A stretch of 64,000 bases of DNA, from the NCBI RefSeq assembly GCF_026163685.1, contig NZ_JAOXSR010000001.1:868001-932000 (forward strand), given 5' to 3'. Source of the DNA: Oerskovia flava (GTDB lineage: Bacteria; Actinomycetota; Actinomycetes; Actinomycetales; Cellulomonadaceae). The notes under the pieces are model-generated. The model saw only the letters and a list, made by a program, of their open reading frames with translations. It was not told the origin of the DNA and searched no databases. Shown here one piece after another: positions 16,802 through 28,334 of this stretch (within the stretch, counting starts at the first letter, position 1; each line of letters begins with the position of its first letter). The translations under genes were made by a program, and so were the position numbers.

Positions 16802-17587
16802 GTGCCGAACACCACCGGCCGGGTCCTGGACACCTTCTCCCTCACCGGGCGCACGGCCCTCCTCACGGGCGGCAGCCGCGGCCTCGGCCGGGCGGTGGCC
16901 CGTGCGCTCGGCGAGGCCGGCGCGCGCGTCGCCCTCACGGCGACCACCGCCGACGCCGCCGAGCGCGCCGCTGCCGACCTGCGCACGTCGGGCATCGACG
17001 CCCGGGGATACGCGCTCGACGTGACGGTCCGCGCGCAGGTGGACGACGTCGTCGGGCAGGCGGGTGCCGACCTCGGCACGGTCGACCTCCTCGTCAACAA
17101 CGCGGGCATCTCTATCGGGGGCGCGGCGCTCGACATCGACGACGACGTGTGGCACCGCACGCTCGCCACCAACCTCGACGGGGTCTGGTACTGCTCGCGC
17201 GCGGTCGCGCGGGGACTGGTCGACGCCGGGGTGCCGGGGACGATCGTCAACATCGGCTCGATGTCGGCGCAGATCGTCAACCGGCCGCGGTGGCAGCCCG
17301 CCTACCTCGCGTCGAAGGCGGCCGTCCACCAGCTGACGAAGGGCCTCGCCGCCGAGTGGGCGCCCCACGACATCCGGGTCAACGCGGTCGCGCCCGGCTA
17401 CTTCCTCACCGAGGCGTCGCCCGTGGACCAGCCCGAGTACCACGACGACTGCGTCGCCCCCGCGGCGATGCAGCGCTGGGGGACACCCGACGAGCTCGGG
17501 CCCGTGGTCGTGTTCCTCGCGAGCCGTGCGTCGAGCTTCATGACCGGCGCGGTCGTCACCGTCGACGGCGGGTACACGCTCTTCTGA
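16802..17587 (+). CDS. SDR-family sugar/polyol dehydrogenase
   Basis: A 261-aa classical short-chain dehydrogenase. The cofactor loop is TGGSRGLGRAVARAL (about residues 21-35), NNAGISIGG follows, and the catalytic set is the Ser in NIGSMSAQIVN plus Tyr and Lys in AYLASKAA. The IVN-P-Q pattern before the Tyr is typical of polyol dehydrogenases and gluconate 5-dehydrogenase. In this cluster it could oxidise a sugar acid entering the KDG route, for example as a gluconate or 2-dehydro-3-deoxygluconate dehydrogenase, but the exact substrate is not shown. The GTG at 16802 is preferred over 16796 because GAGGAG sits 5 nt before it. Confidence 0.85.
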   Translation: MPNTTGRVLDTFSLTGRTALLTGGSRGLGRAVARALGEAGARVALTATTADAAERAAADLRTSGIDARGYALDVTVRAQVDDVVGQAGADLGTVDLLVNNAGISIGGAALDIDDDVWHRTLATNLDGVWYCSRAVARGLVDAGVPGTIVNIGSMSAQIVNRPRWQPAYLASKAAVHQLTKGLAAEWAPHDIRVNAVAPGYFLTEASPVDQPEYHDDCVAPAAMQRWGTPDELGPVVVFLASRASSFMTGAVVTVDGGYTLF

Positions 17588-17622
17588 GTGGCCGCCGCGC
17601 TCACGTGGCAGACTCGTGGCCC

Positions 17623-18597
17623 GTGCGCCAGGTGCTGAAGACATGGGTCGACCCGTTCGTGGTCCTGCTCGTCGCCGTCATGGTGCTGGGGCTGGTCGTC
17701 CCGGTCGGCGCGGACGTCCAGCGGGTCGTCGACGCCGTGGCGGACGTCGCGGTCGCGGTCCTGTTCCTCGTCTACGGGATGCGGCTGCCGACGACCGAGG
17801 TCGTGGCCGGTCTGCGCAACGTGCGGCTGCAGGGATCGATCCTCGCCTCGACGTACGTCGTGTTCCCCCTGGTCGGGCTGCTCGTCGCGTGGGCCGTCAC
17901 ACCGCTGATCGGCGAGCCGCTGGCCGCCGGCGTGCTCTTCCTCGCGCTCCTGCCCTCGACCGTCCAGTCGTCGGTCGCCTTCACGTCCGTCGCGCGCGGG
18001 AACATCGCGGGCGCGATCTGCGGGGCGACGGTGTCCAACGTCGTCGGAATGGTCGTCACGCCGCTGCTCGTGCTGTGGTTGTTCGCGGGGACCGGCGCGG
18101 CAGACGGTGCGGTCGGCGGGTTCGACGGGCTGCGCGGGGTGCTGGTGCACCTGCTGGTGCCGTTCGTCGTCGGGCAGCTCCTCCAGCCGTTCGTGGGCCG
18201 GTGGATCCGGGCGCGCCGGTGGCTGACGCTCGGCGTCGACCGCGGGACGATCCTCGTCGTCGTCTTCGGCGCCGTCGCCGCCGCGACGACGGCGGGCGTG
18301 TGGGCACGCACGTCCGGCTGGACCATCCTCGCCCTGGTCGGTGTGAGCGGGGTCCTGCTCGCCGTGATGCTGGCCGTCACGTGGTGGGGCGGCGCTGCAC
18401 TGCGCCTCGACGTGCCGGACCGCATCGCGCTGCTCATGTGCGGCTCGAAGAAGAGCCTCGCCACCGGGCTCCCCATGGCCGCCGTGCTGTTCCCCGTCGC
18501 CGTCGCGGGCACCGTCGCCGTGCCGGTCATCATCTTCCACCAGCTGCAGCTCGTCGTCTGCGCCGTCCTGGCCCGCCGCCTGGCCCTCCGCGACTGA
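17623..18597 (+). CDS. BASS-superfamily transporter (YfeH/SLC10A7-like)
   Basis: A 324-aa membrane protein with about ten transmembrane helices, of the SBF-like branch of bile acid:sodium symporters. Family marks are VLFLVYGMRLPTTEVVAGL early on, LLPSTVQSSVAFTSVARGN in the middle (the unwound-helix motif) and MCGSKKSLATGLPMAAVLF near the end. The true substrate of this branch is unclear; organic anions are expected. It lies 35 nt after the SDR gene, so it could import the organic acid used by the cluster. No ribosome site decides the start; GTG at 17623 is placed just before the first helix, with 17605 as alternative. Confidence 0.85.
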   Translation: MRQVLKTWVDPFVVLLVAVMVLGLVVPVGADVQRVVDAVADVAVAVLFLVYGMRLPTTEVVAGLRNVRLQGSILASTYVVFPLVGLLVAWAVTPLIGEPLAAGVLFLALLPSTVQSSVAFTSVARGNIAGAICGATVSNVVGMVVTPLLVLWLFAGTGAADGAVGGFDGLRGVLVHLLVPFVVGQLLQPFVGRWIRARRWLTLGVDRGTILVVVFGAVAAATTAGVWARTSGWTILALVGVSGVLLAVMLAVTWWGGAALRLDVPDRIALLMCGSKKSLATGLPMAAVLFPVAVAGTVAVPVIIFHQLQLVVCAVLARRLALRD

Positions 18598-18626
18598 AGC
18601 TCTGACGCCGCTCCGCGACACCGCTC

Positions 18627-18689
18627 CCGCCGAACACGGGGTCGGTGCCGTCTCGGAGCCGAGAACGGCACCAGCCCCGTGCTCGGCGG
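18627..18689. terminator. Long bidirectional terminator hairpin
   Basis: A 63-nt inverted repeat with arms of about 25 nt and only three mismatches, capped by CTCGG-AG-CCGAG. It lies between the convergent transporter gene and sufE (stop at 18691) and can end both transcripts. Confidence 0.8.
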
Positions 18690-18690
18690 T

Positions 18691-19155
18691 CTAGGCGCGA
18701 GCCGCGATCTGCTCGCGGACCTGGCGCTTCGCGCGGGTCAGCATGCCGCTCATGCCGTTCATCCGCAGCGGGCTGACGGCGCGCGTGAGGCCGATCATGA
18801 ACGGGAAGTCGTCCGGGACGGCGAGCACCTGCGCCGACGTCAGGCCGCTGAGCCCCTGGGCGAGGATCGAGGCGAACCCGCGCGTCGTCGGGGCCTCCTC
18901 GGGGGCCGTGGCGTAGAAGTGCACGACGTCGTCGTCCCCGACCTCGGCGAACGCCCGGACCGGCGACTGGCACTCCTCGATGCGCTCGAGCATCCCCGGC
19001 GCATTCGCGTAGCGCTCCGGCAGGTCGGGCAGCTCGCGGGAGATCTCCAGCAGCAGCTGCAGCCGGTCGCGCTCGGGGACCGCCAGGAAGTCGTCGCGGA
19101 GCGCGGCGAGAGCCTCGGGCAGGGTCTCGTCCGCGGTGGTGGTGTGCTCGCTCAT
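18691..19155 (-). CDS. sufE: SufE-family sulfur acceptor
   Basis: A 154-aa SufE protein that takes persulfide sulfur from a cysteine desulfurase. The acceptor Cys is C62 in RIEECQSPVRAF; VHFYATAPEEAPTTRGFASIL is the next conserved block, and SPLRMNGMSGML closes the domain. Length and motif order are normal. The ATG at 19155 is chosen because longer in-frame starts run into the terminator of the upstream gene. It follows the rhodanese gene on the same strand, the same order as in other actinobacteria where a thiosulfate sulfurtransferase and a sulfur-handling gene sit together; here a strong hairpin separates them. Confidence 0.9.
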   Translation of the reverse strand: MSEHTTTADETLPEALAALRDDFLAVPERDRLQLLLEISRELPDLPERYANAPGMLERIEECQSPVRAFAEVGDDDVVHFYATAPEEAPTTRGFASILAQGLSGLTSAQVLAVPDDFPFMIGLTRAVSPLRMNGMSGMLTRAKRQVREQIAARA

Positions 19156-19221
19156 GGGTCGATCCTCGCACCACGCGGCGCGACGGCGCGCCCGCTTCCA
19201 GTCACCGGAACTCCCGCACGT

Positions 19222-19283
19222 ACGGATGCCCGACGACGGTGGGCCGGGCTCCGGGAGCCGGCCCACCGCCGTCGGGCATCCGT
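19222..19283 (-). terminator. Terminator after the sulfurtransferase gene
   Basis: A 62-nt hairpin, left arm from ACGGATGCCCGACG (19222) and right arm ending CGTCGGGCATCCGT (19283), almost perfectly paired with a GG loop and single-nt bulges. It lies 22 nt after the rhodanese stop on the minus strand, before sufE. Confidence 0.8.
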
Positions 19284-19305
19284 GCTGCGAGAAGAGGTCT
19301 CAGGC

Positions 19306-20217
19306 TCAGGAGAGGTGCGCCGGGACCTCGCCGGGCTGGTCGCCCTTGACGATCGGGACGCGCACGGCGTTGCCCCACTCGGTCCAGGAGCCGTCGTAGT
19401 TGCGGACCTTGTCGAAGCCCAGCAGGTACGTCAGCGCGAACCACGTGTGGCTGGAGCGCTCGCCGATGCGGCAGTACGTGACGACGTCGTCGTCCGTGGA
19501 CAGGCCGAGCCCGCCCTCCTGGTAGATCGCCTCGAGCTCGGCGCGCGACTTGTACGTGCCGTCCTCGGCGACCGCGGTCGCCCAGGGGACGTTGCGAGCC
19601 GTGGGGATGTGGCCGCCGCGCAGCACACCCTCCTCCGGGTAGTCGGGGATGTGCAGGCGCTCGCCCGTGAACTCCTGCGGGGAGCGGATGTCGACGAGCG
19701 GGCCCTTGCCCAGGTGCGCGAGCACGTCTTCCTTGAAGGCGCGGATCGTCACGTCGTCACGCTCGACGACGGGGTACTCGACCGGCTCGGGCGTCGGGAC
19801 GTCCGTGGTGGTCTCGCGACCCTCGGCGATCCACTTGCCGCGCCCGCCGTCGAGCAGGCGCACGTCCTCGTGGCCGAACAGCGTGAAGACCCACGCCGAG
19901 TAGGCGGCCCACCAGTTGTTCTTGTCGCCGTACAGCACGACCGTCGTGTCCCGCGAGATGCCCTTGGCGCCCAGAAGCTCCGCGAAGCCCTTGCCGTCGA
20001 GGTAGTCGCGCAGGTCGGGGTCGTTGAGGTCGGTGTGCCAGTCGACCTTCACGGCGCCCGGGATGTGGCCGGTCTCGTAGAGCAGCACGTCCTCGTCGGA
20101 CTCCACGACGACGACGTTCTCGTCGCCCAGGTGCTCCGCCAGCCAGTCCGTGCTCACGAGGCGGTCGGGGTGCGCGTAGGCGGCGATCTTCTCGGTGGTG
20201 TCGAGCGGTGCGGGCAT
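19306..20217 (-). CDS. sseA: Thiosulfate/mercaptopyruvate sulfurtransferase (two rhodanese domains)
   Basis: A 303-aa tandem rhodanese. The N-terminal inactive domain (about 20-135) has [13 protein letters not shown] and [19 protein letters not shown]. The C-terminal domain (about 165-290) has [25 protein letters not shown] and the active-site loop TYCRIGERS, with catalytic C249. The Arg-rich loop favours thiosulfate, as in mycobacterial CysA2/CysA3. The ATG follows GGAGG by 6 nt. It ends at a strong hairpin before sufE. It may supply or detoxify sulfane sulfur in connection with Fe-S or cofactor sulfuration. Confidence 0.93.
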   Translation of the reverse strand: MPAPLDTTEKIAAYAHPDRLVSTDWLAEHLGDENVVVVESDEDVLLYETGHIPGAVKVDWHTDLNDPDLRDYLDGKGFAELLGAKGISRDTTVVLYGDKNNWWAAYSAWVFTLFGHEDVRLLDGGRGKWIAEGRETTTDVPTPEPVEYPVVERDDVTIRAFKEDVLAHLGKGPLVDIRSPQEFTGERLHIPDYPEEGVLRGGHIPTARNVPWATAVAEDGTYKSRAELEAIYQEGGLGLSTDDDVVTYCRIGERSSHTWFALTYLLGFDKVRNYDGSWTEWGNAVRVPIVKGDQPGEVPAHLS

Positions 20218-20371
20218 GGACGTCCTCCGTGGTGCAGGTTGTCGGTCGGTGCGGCGGCGGGCACGATGGCCTGCGTCGCCGCTCGTCGTCAGGCTAGGTC
20301 GGGCGTCCGTATCGCGGAAGGGGCGTCGCGCATGCTGAGACAACGTGACGAGACGTGGAGGCATGCCGAGG

Positions 20372-22808
<2,437 letters not shown>

Positions 22809-22822
22809 TGCCTGTCGAACAC

Positions 22823-23165
22823 CTACCAGCGGTCGAGGCGGCGGAGCAGGAGACGGAACGGGGAGAGCATCACGAAGCTCTCGTGGGCCGTCAGGGTGGC
22901 TTCGTACTGGCTCACGAGGCGGCGTTGCCGGTTGATCCACTCGTTCGTCCGCTCGAACGGCCCAGCGCCTGTGCTGACCATGAAGGCGCGGGGCCGGAGA
23001 CGATCTCCAGCTTGATCCCTGTGGCTGCAGCGGCCTCGGCAAGGCCTTGGCCGACGTAGCCCCTTGTCGGCCCAGAAATGGGCCACCGTACTGCACGGGT
23101 TCTTGGTCAGGAGGTCGGCGAACGCGGCCCGGTCTTGCACCTGCGCTGCGGACAACACGGTGGGT
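22823..23165 (-). pseudogene. IS5-family transposase remnant, frameshifted
   Basis: Read on the minus strand, this is the C-terminal third of an IS5-type DDE transposase: VQDRAAFADLLTKNP, then CSTVAHFWADKG, a break, and ERTNEWINRQRRLVSQYEAT with TAHESFVML and LLLRRLDRW. After ADKG the reading frame must shift at about 23064 to recover YVGQGLAEAAAATGIKLEIV, and shift back near 23000 before ERTNEW. The N-terminal DDE region and terminal inverted repeats are gone, so it is dead. It fills most of the 510-nt gap between dgdR and the phosphodiesterase gene; I see nothing else there apart from short open frames without coding character. Confidence 0.8.
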
Positions 23166-23318
23166 CACGCGTACGAGCAGACCGGTGAGGCCAGGTCGCG
23201 CCTCGTCGACGGCCCGCTCGACGACTGATCACCCGCTCCGCGGCCGACCTGGTGGCTATCATGCTCACGATGCAGACGGAGTCCATGGCACGGCGGCGCA
23301 CCGCGTGAGCGGTGCCTG

Positions 23319-25172
23319 GTGAGCGCGCGTCGGAGGGGGTCCCGCACGCGGCCCCCCGCGCCGGGTCGTTCGGCGACTCTCGCCCGCGCGGCCGCGCAGG
23401 TCGCCGCGGCGCCGCGGGCGTACCTGGCCGCGACGCTCCTGGTGCAGGGCGTGTCCGTGCTGCTCGCGTTCCCGCTGATCGCGCGGCTGTTCGACGCGGC
23501 GCTCGCGCAGGCGGGCGTCGGCGCGCTCACGCACCTCAACGTGCTGCGGGTGCTGTCGACGCCGACGTCGGTGCTCCTTCTCGTGCTGCTCGCGCTCGTG
23601 GCGAGCGTCGTCGCGCTCGTCCAGCAGGGTGTGTATCTGGCGATCAGCGCGCGGCTGCGCGACGGCGCCGCGGTGTCGGTGCGCGCGGTCGCGGGTGATC
23701 TCGCGCGCGCCGTCCGACGGCTCGTCGGTCCGCAGCTGCTGCTCTTCGTGGCGTACGTGTTCGTGCTCGTGCCGCTCGGCGGGTTCGGGGTGGCGGCGAC
23801 CGTGGTGCGCGGCATCGCGCTGCCGAACTTCGTCGTCACCGAGCTGCTGAAGTTCGACGGCGGCCTGGCCGTCTACGTCGTGTTCTTGCTGGTGGTGCTG
23901 GCGCTCAACCTCCGGCTCGTCCTCACGACGACGGTGCTCCTCACCTCGGACGCCTCCGTCGCCGCCGCGATGTCCGCGAGCTGGCGGATGACGCGCGGGG
24001 TGGCGCTGCGCCTGCTCGGCCGGTTCGCGACCGTCCTGGTCGGGGCGTTCGTGATCAGCGCGGGCCTCGTCACCGCCGGGCTCGTGCCGACCCGGCTCGC
24101 CGACGTCCACCTCCCCGCGGCCGCCCCCGCCGTGGCGGGTGCGTCGCTCGCCGTGGTCCAGGTGCTCGGGGTCCTCCTCGCGGGCCTCGTCGCGGCGCTC
24201 TGCTCGCAGGTGGTGGTCCTCGCCGCCGGCGCGTCCGGTCTGCCCGACGGCGTCGCGCCCGTCCGTGCCGAGCCGTCACCGGAGGCCGTGCCCGGGCGGG
24301 CGCCGTGGTCGCGGCGGGTGCGGACCGCCGTCGGGCTGCTGGGTGTCGCGGTGTTCGTCGGGCTCGCGGCGGTGAACACGTCCGTCGTGGCGGGCCTCGC
24401 GGCCGGGGGGACGGGCGCGGTCGTCGCGCACCGCGGCTACCCGGGCGGGGGAGTGGAGAACACGGTGCCGGCGCTCGAGGCGGCCGCGGCCCTCGGTCCC
24501 GAGTACGTCGAGCTCGACGTGCTCCAGACCGCGGACGGTGAGCTCGTCGTCTTCCACGACACGACGCTGCGGCGCCTCGCCGGGTCGTCGCAGACCGTCG
24601 CGGGCTCGACGCTCGACGAGCTCACCGCGACGACCGTGCGCCAGGGAGCCTTCGAGGCGCAGATCCCGTCGCTCGAGGAGTTCGTCCTGCGCGCCAAGGA
24701 GCTGGACCAGCCGCTGCTCGTCGAGCTCAAGCGGCACGGGTCCGAGACGCCCGGGTTCGCGGCCGACGTCGTGGCGCTGCTGCGTGAGCACGACGTCGCC
24801 GGTGAGCACCTTGTCCAGTCGATCTACCCCGACCTGGTGGACGAGGTCCGGGCGCTCGGCCCGGAGATCTCCGTCGGGTACGTCGTGCCGTTCAGCCGTG
24901 GCGGTCTCGGTGACGTGGCCGTCGACTTCGTCGTCGTCGAGGAGTGGTCGGTCACGCCGCGGCTGCGCGCCGAGGCCCGCGCCGCCGGCGTGGACGTGCT
25001 CGTCTGGACGGTGAACGACCCGGCCGCGATGCGCGCCTACCTGCAGGACGGTCTCGACGGCATCATCACGGGCGACCTGCGCAGCGCCGTCGGCGTCCGC
25101 GACGCCGTCGCCGCCGACACCATGGTCTCGACGCGGCTGGAAGGCGCCCTGCGCGACGCCCTCTGGTGGTGA
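23319..25172 (+). CDS. Membrane-anchored glycerophosphodiester phosphodiesterase
   Basis: A 617-aa protein in two parts. Residues 1-360 hold a polytopic membrane domain of the GPDPase_memb type, with about seven to eight hydrophobic segments (for example LLVQGVSVLLAFPLIARL, LLLFVAYVFVLVPLGGF). Residues about 370-600 form the GDPD TIM barrel: VVAHRGYPGG, GVENTVPALEAA, YVELDVLQTADGELVVFHD, LVELKRHG and VWTVNDPAAM; the catalytic His pair and metal Glu/Asp are present. It hydrolyses glycerophosphodiesters from lipids or teichoic acid at the membrane. GTG at 23319 opens an Arg-rich start. It stands alone, with the IS remnant upstream and a convergent gene 19 nt downstream. Confidence 0.9.
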   Translation: MSARRRGSRTRPPAPGRSATLARAAAQVAAAPRAYLAATLLVQGVSVLLAFPLIARLFDAALAQAGVGALTHLNVLRVLSTPTSVLLLVLLALVASVVALVQQGVYLAISARLRDGAAVSVRAVAGDLARAVRRLVGPQLLLFVAYVFVLVPLGGFGVAATVVRGIALPNFVVTELLKFDGGLAVYVVFLLVVLALNLRLVLTTTVLLTSDASVAAAMSASWRMTRGVALRLLGRFATVLVGAFVISAGLVTAGLVPTRLADVHLPAAAPAVAGASLAVVQVLGVLLAGLVAALCSQVVVLAAGASGLPDGVAPVRAEPSPEAVPGRAPWSRRVRTAVGLLGVAVFVGLAAVNTSVVAGLAAGGTGAVVAHRGYPGGGVENTVPALEAAAALGPEYVELDVLQTADGELVVFHDTTLRRLAGSSQTVAGSTLDELTATTVRQGAFEAQIPSLEEFVLRAKELDQPLLVELKRHGSETPGFAADVVALLREHDVAGEHLVQSIYPDLVDEVRALGPEISVGYVVPFSRGGLGDVAVDFVVVEEWSVTPRLRAEARAAGVDVLVWTVNDPAAMRAYLQDGLDGIITGDLRSAVGVRDAVAADTMVSTRLEGALRDALWW

Positions 25173-25191
25173 CGCGCCGGTCGAGCGTGCG

Positions 25192-25914
25192 TCAGTCCGC
25201 GGACGCGAGGTGGACCGGGCCCGCGGTGCCGAGCGTCAGCCGCCACACGCCGTCGGCCCCCGCGGGGACGGCCACGCACAGGCTGCCCACCACCGTCGTC
25301 TCGTCCCTGATGCGGCCCGTCGTGACGAGCTCCCCGGGCACCGTCCCGCACGACGCCGTGTGCTCCGTGCCGGTGGCGTCGAGGAACGAGAGGCGGACCG
25401 ACTCGTCCTCCGTGAGCGCGGCGTCGTCGCTCCACGAGTACGCCGCGACCGGGACGACCCAGTACTCCGTCCCGTCGTCGGGAGCGGTGTTCGACGGGTC
25501 GGCCGCCAGGATCTCCGCGGTCGCGTCGCGCGGCGAGCCGAGCGTCGCGTCCCACTCGGTGCCGTAGACCGTGACGCCGATGGGCCACGGGTCGTCCGGC
25601 GTCCCGTCCTCGGGGGAGTCCACCCAGACATCGGGCCACTCCTCGTCCCACCAGGCGTCCTCGGCGAGGCCGTCGGTGGGAACGAGGAGATCGTCCGCGT
25701 GCTCGACGGCGTACGTCACGCCGAACGACAGCGCACCGGCCGCGAGGAACGCGACACCGCCCGACACGGCGCCGACCAGCACCCTCTTGCGAGGCGAGGC
25801 GGGAGGCCGCGACCACGGGTCCGGGCGGGCGGACGGGTTGTGCACGGGAGGTGCGTAGGGCATCGGACGCGGAGGTCCGTAGGGCGTCGGCTGCGGGCCT
25901 GCGGGCGTGGTCAC
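25192..25914 (-). CDS. Single-pass membrane protein with Pro-rich N-terminus
   Basis: A 240-aa protein of unknown function. Residues 1-50 are Pro/Tyr-rich (PTPYGPPRPMPYAPP), residues about 55-78 are a transmembrane helix (VLVGAVSGGVAFLAAGALSF), and the remaining ~160 residues are acidic, Trp-rich and probably extracellular, with two Cys (TASCGTVPG and GSLCVAV) that could form a disulfide. The layout is that of many actinobacterial cell-envelope sensors or anchors. GTG at 25914 has GGAGGA 9 nt upstream; a GTG at 25923 touches that site and is less likely. It starts 6 nt after the stop of another single-pass protein gene, so both are one operon. Confidence 0.7.
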   Translation of the reverse strand: MTTPAGPQPTPYGPPRPMPYAPPVHNPSARPDPWSRPPASPRKRVLVGAVSGGVAFLAAGALSFGVTYAVEHADDLLVPTDGLAEDAWWDEEWPDVWVDSPEDGTPDDPWPIGVTVYGTEWDATLGSPRDATAEILAADPSNTAPDDGTEYWVVPVAAYSWSDDAALTEDESVRLSFLDATGTEHTASCGTVPGELVTTGRIRDETTVVGSLCVAVPAGADGVWRLTLGTAGPVHLASAD

Positions 25915-25919
25915 GGGGA

Positions 25920-26330
<411 letters not shown>

Positions 26331-26456
26331 CGCGGGGCTCCCGGGGGCGTGCTGGGGCGGGACGAGCTCGCTCAGCGACCGGACCGCCGTGCGCGAGCGG
26401 ATCCTCCCACGCCCACCCACCCCGCCGCCAGACACCCGCCCCAACGGCGCGCTCGA

Positions 26457-26495
26457 CCACGAGCTACCTCCACCACGAGCTACCTCGGCCACGAG
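26457..26495. repeat. Short tandem repeat near the aceB terminator
   Basis: CCACGAGCTACCTC occurs at 26457-26470 and again at 26473-26486 (period 16), followed by a partial third copy CCACGAG at 26489-26495. It directly abuts the terminator hairpin. No function seen. Confidence 0.6.
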
Positions 26496-26496
26496 A

Positions 26497-26541
26497 ACGA
26501 CCTTGGTGCCGTCATCCAGCGGATAACGGCACCAAGGTCGT
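26497..26541 (-). terminator. Terminator after malate synthase
   Basis: ACGACCTTGGTGCCGT (26497-26512) pairs perfectly over 16 nt with 26526-26541 around a 13-nt loop. It lies 24 nt after the aceB stop on the minus strand. Confidence 0.85.
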
Positions 26542-26565
26542 GTTCGGCCACGGGGGGTGGCGAGG

Positions 26566-28305
26566 TTACGGCTGGTCCTGGGGGGAGCCCACCAGGTACT
26601 GCGAGTAGGCGCCGATCGTGAGGAAGGTCGGGAAGTCCTCGGAGAGCGCCACGGCGCGGAAGACGGTCGCCGCGTCGTCGATGCGGTTTCCCTCCACCCG
26701 GGGCAGGTCGTCGACGATCTCGGCGAGCAGCGCCTCGACGCGTTCGTGCGTGATGGGCACGCCGTTGTCGGTGCGCGTGCCGGACGCGATCCACTGCCAC
26801 ACCTGTGAGCGGGAGATCTCGGCCGTGGCGGCGTCCTCCATGAGGTGGTCGATCGCCGCGGCGCCGACCCCGCGCAGCCACGACTCGATGTACCGCACGC
26901 CGACGGACACGTTCGCGCGCAGCCCGGCCGCCGTGACGGTCGCCCCGGCGCGGCGGGCCGAGCCGACGTCGAGCAGCTCGTGCTGGCCGACGTTCACGTC
27001 CTCGCGCAGTCGTGACACCTGGTGGGGGCGGTCGCCGAGCACGGCGTCGAACTCGCCGCGCGCGACGTCGATGAGGTCGGGGTGCGCCACCCAGGTGCCG
27101 TCGAAGCCGTCGGCGGCCTCCCGCGCCTTGTCCGCCCGCACCTGGGCGAAGGCGCGCTCGGTGACCTCGGGCCGTCGTCGGTCCGGGATGAATGCGCTCA
27201 TCCCGCCGATCGCGTGCGCCCCGCGCCGGTGGCACGTGGCGACGAGCAGCTCGGTGTACGCCCGCATGAACGGCGCCGTCATCGTGACCTGCGCGCGGTC
27301 CGGCAGCACGTAGGACGCGCCCCGGGTGCGGAACGACTTGATCATCGAGAACAGGTAGTCCCAGCGACCGGCGTTGAGGCCGGCGCAGTGCTCGCGCAGC
27401 TCGTAGAGGATCTCCTCCATCTCGAACGCGGCGGGCAGGGTCTCGACGAGCACGGTCGCACGGATCGTGCCGTGCTCGATCCCGATCCACTCCTGGGCGA
27501 ACGTGAACACGTCGTTCCACAGCCGCGCCTCGCGGTACCCCTCGAGCTTCGGCAGGTAGAGGTACGGCCCCCGCCCCCGGGCGACCAGCTCACGGGCGTT
27601 GTGGAAGACGTACAGGCCGAAGTCCACGAGCGACGCCGACGCCGACACGCTCACGCCCGCGCGGTCCACGTAGCGCATGTGCTTCTCGATGAGGTGCCAC
27701 CCGCGCGGGCGGAACACGATCGTCGGCAGGTCGGTGAGCGTCGTCGAGCGCAGGCGGTACTCCTTGCCCTCGGGGCTCGTGTGCTCGAGCGTGCCGCGGA
27801 TCGCGTCGTGCAGCGCGAGCTGCCCCTCGACGACGTTGCGCCACGTGGGGCTGGACGCGTCCTCGGCGTCGGCGAGCCAGACCTTCGCGGTCGAGTTCAG
27901 CGCGTTGATCGCCATCTTCGGGTCGGTGGGCCCGGTGATCTCGACGCGACGGTCCTCGAGCCCGGGGGCGCCGGTCGAGCCCGCGACGCGCCAGGTCGGG
28001 TCGTCGCGCACCGGCCGGGTCGACGCCCGGAAGTCGGGGTCGATCCCGTCGGCGACGTCCTGGCGGCGCTGCTGGCGGTCCATCAGCAGCTCGTGGCGGC
28101 GAGCCACGAACCGGTCGTGCAGCGCGGTGAGGAAGTCCAGGGCGCCCGGCGTGAGGATCTCGTCGTAGCGGCGGCCCAGGGTCCCGGTGATGCGCAGGGT
28201 GCCTGACGGCGTCGGGCGGCCCGGGCGCTCGGGCCGGGCTCCGGCGTCGGACGTCGGGCCCGGGGGCGGCGAGGTGGTGGTCTGGTCGGTGAGCGTGATG
28301 GGCAT
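26566..28305 (-). CDS. aceB: Malate synthase A
   Basis: A 579-aa malate synthase of the A type, joining glyoxylate and acetyl-CoA to malate in the glyoxylate bypass. Motifs: DAEDASSPTW (metal Glu/Asp region), FRPRGWHL, GPYLYLPKLEGYREARLW, TIRATVLVETLPAAFEMEEI (the family signature with the substrate Arg and metal Glu) and, near the C-terminus, LMEDAATAEISRSQVWQW with the catalytic Asp. A 30-residue Pro-rich N-terminal extension is not part of the fold. It follows aceA on the same strand with a 124-nt gap that holds a hairpin, and it ends at a strong terminator. Confidence 0.96.
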   Translation of the reverse strand: MPITLTDQTTTSPPPGPTSDAGARPERPGRPTPSGTLRITGTLGRRYDEILTPGALDFLTALHDRFVARRHELLMDRQQRRQDVADGIDPDFRASTRPVRDDPTWRVAGSTGAPGLEDRRVEITGPTDPKMAINALNSTAKVWLADAEDASSPTWRNVVEGQLALHDAIRGTLEHTSPEGKEYRLRSTTLTDLPTIVFRPRGWHLIEKHMRYVDRAGVSVSASASLVDFGLYVFHNARELVARGRGPYLYLPKLEGYREARLWNDVFTFAQEWIGIEHGTIRATVLVETLPAAFEMEEILYELREHCAGLNAGRWDYLFSMIKSFRTRGASYVLPDRAQVTMTAPFMRAYTELLVATCHRRGAHAIGGMSAFIPDRRRPEVTERAFAQVRADKAREAADGFDGTWVAHPDLIDVARGEFDAVLGDRPHQVSRLREDVNVGQHELLDVGSARRAGATVTAAGLRANVSVGVRYIESWLRGVGAAAIDHLMEDAATAEISRSQVWQWIASGTRTDNGVPITHERVEALLAEIVDDLPRVEGNRIDDAATVFRAVALSEDFPTFLTIGAYSQYLVGSPQDQP

Positions 28306-28334
28306 GGCGGTCTCCGAACGGTCAGGTGCCCTGT

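Noticed and set aside
26331-26492. Longer N-terminus (ATG at 26492) for the Pro-rich membrane protein
   Set aside because: The extension is Gly/Arg/Ser low complexity, overlaps the tandem repeat and has no ribosome site; TTG at 26330 with GGGAG is better.
26457-26495. Short repeats that could suggest a CRISPR-like array
   Set aside because: Only two full 14-nt copies with a 16-nt period and no spacers; no cas genes.
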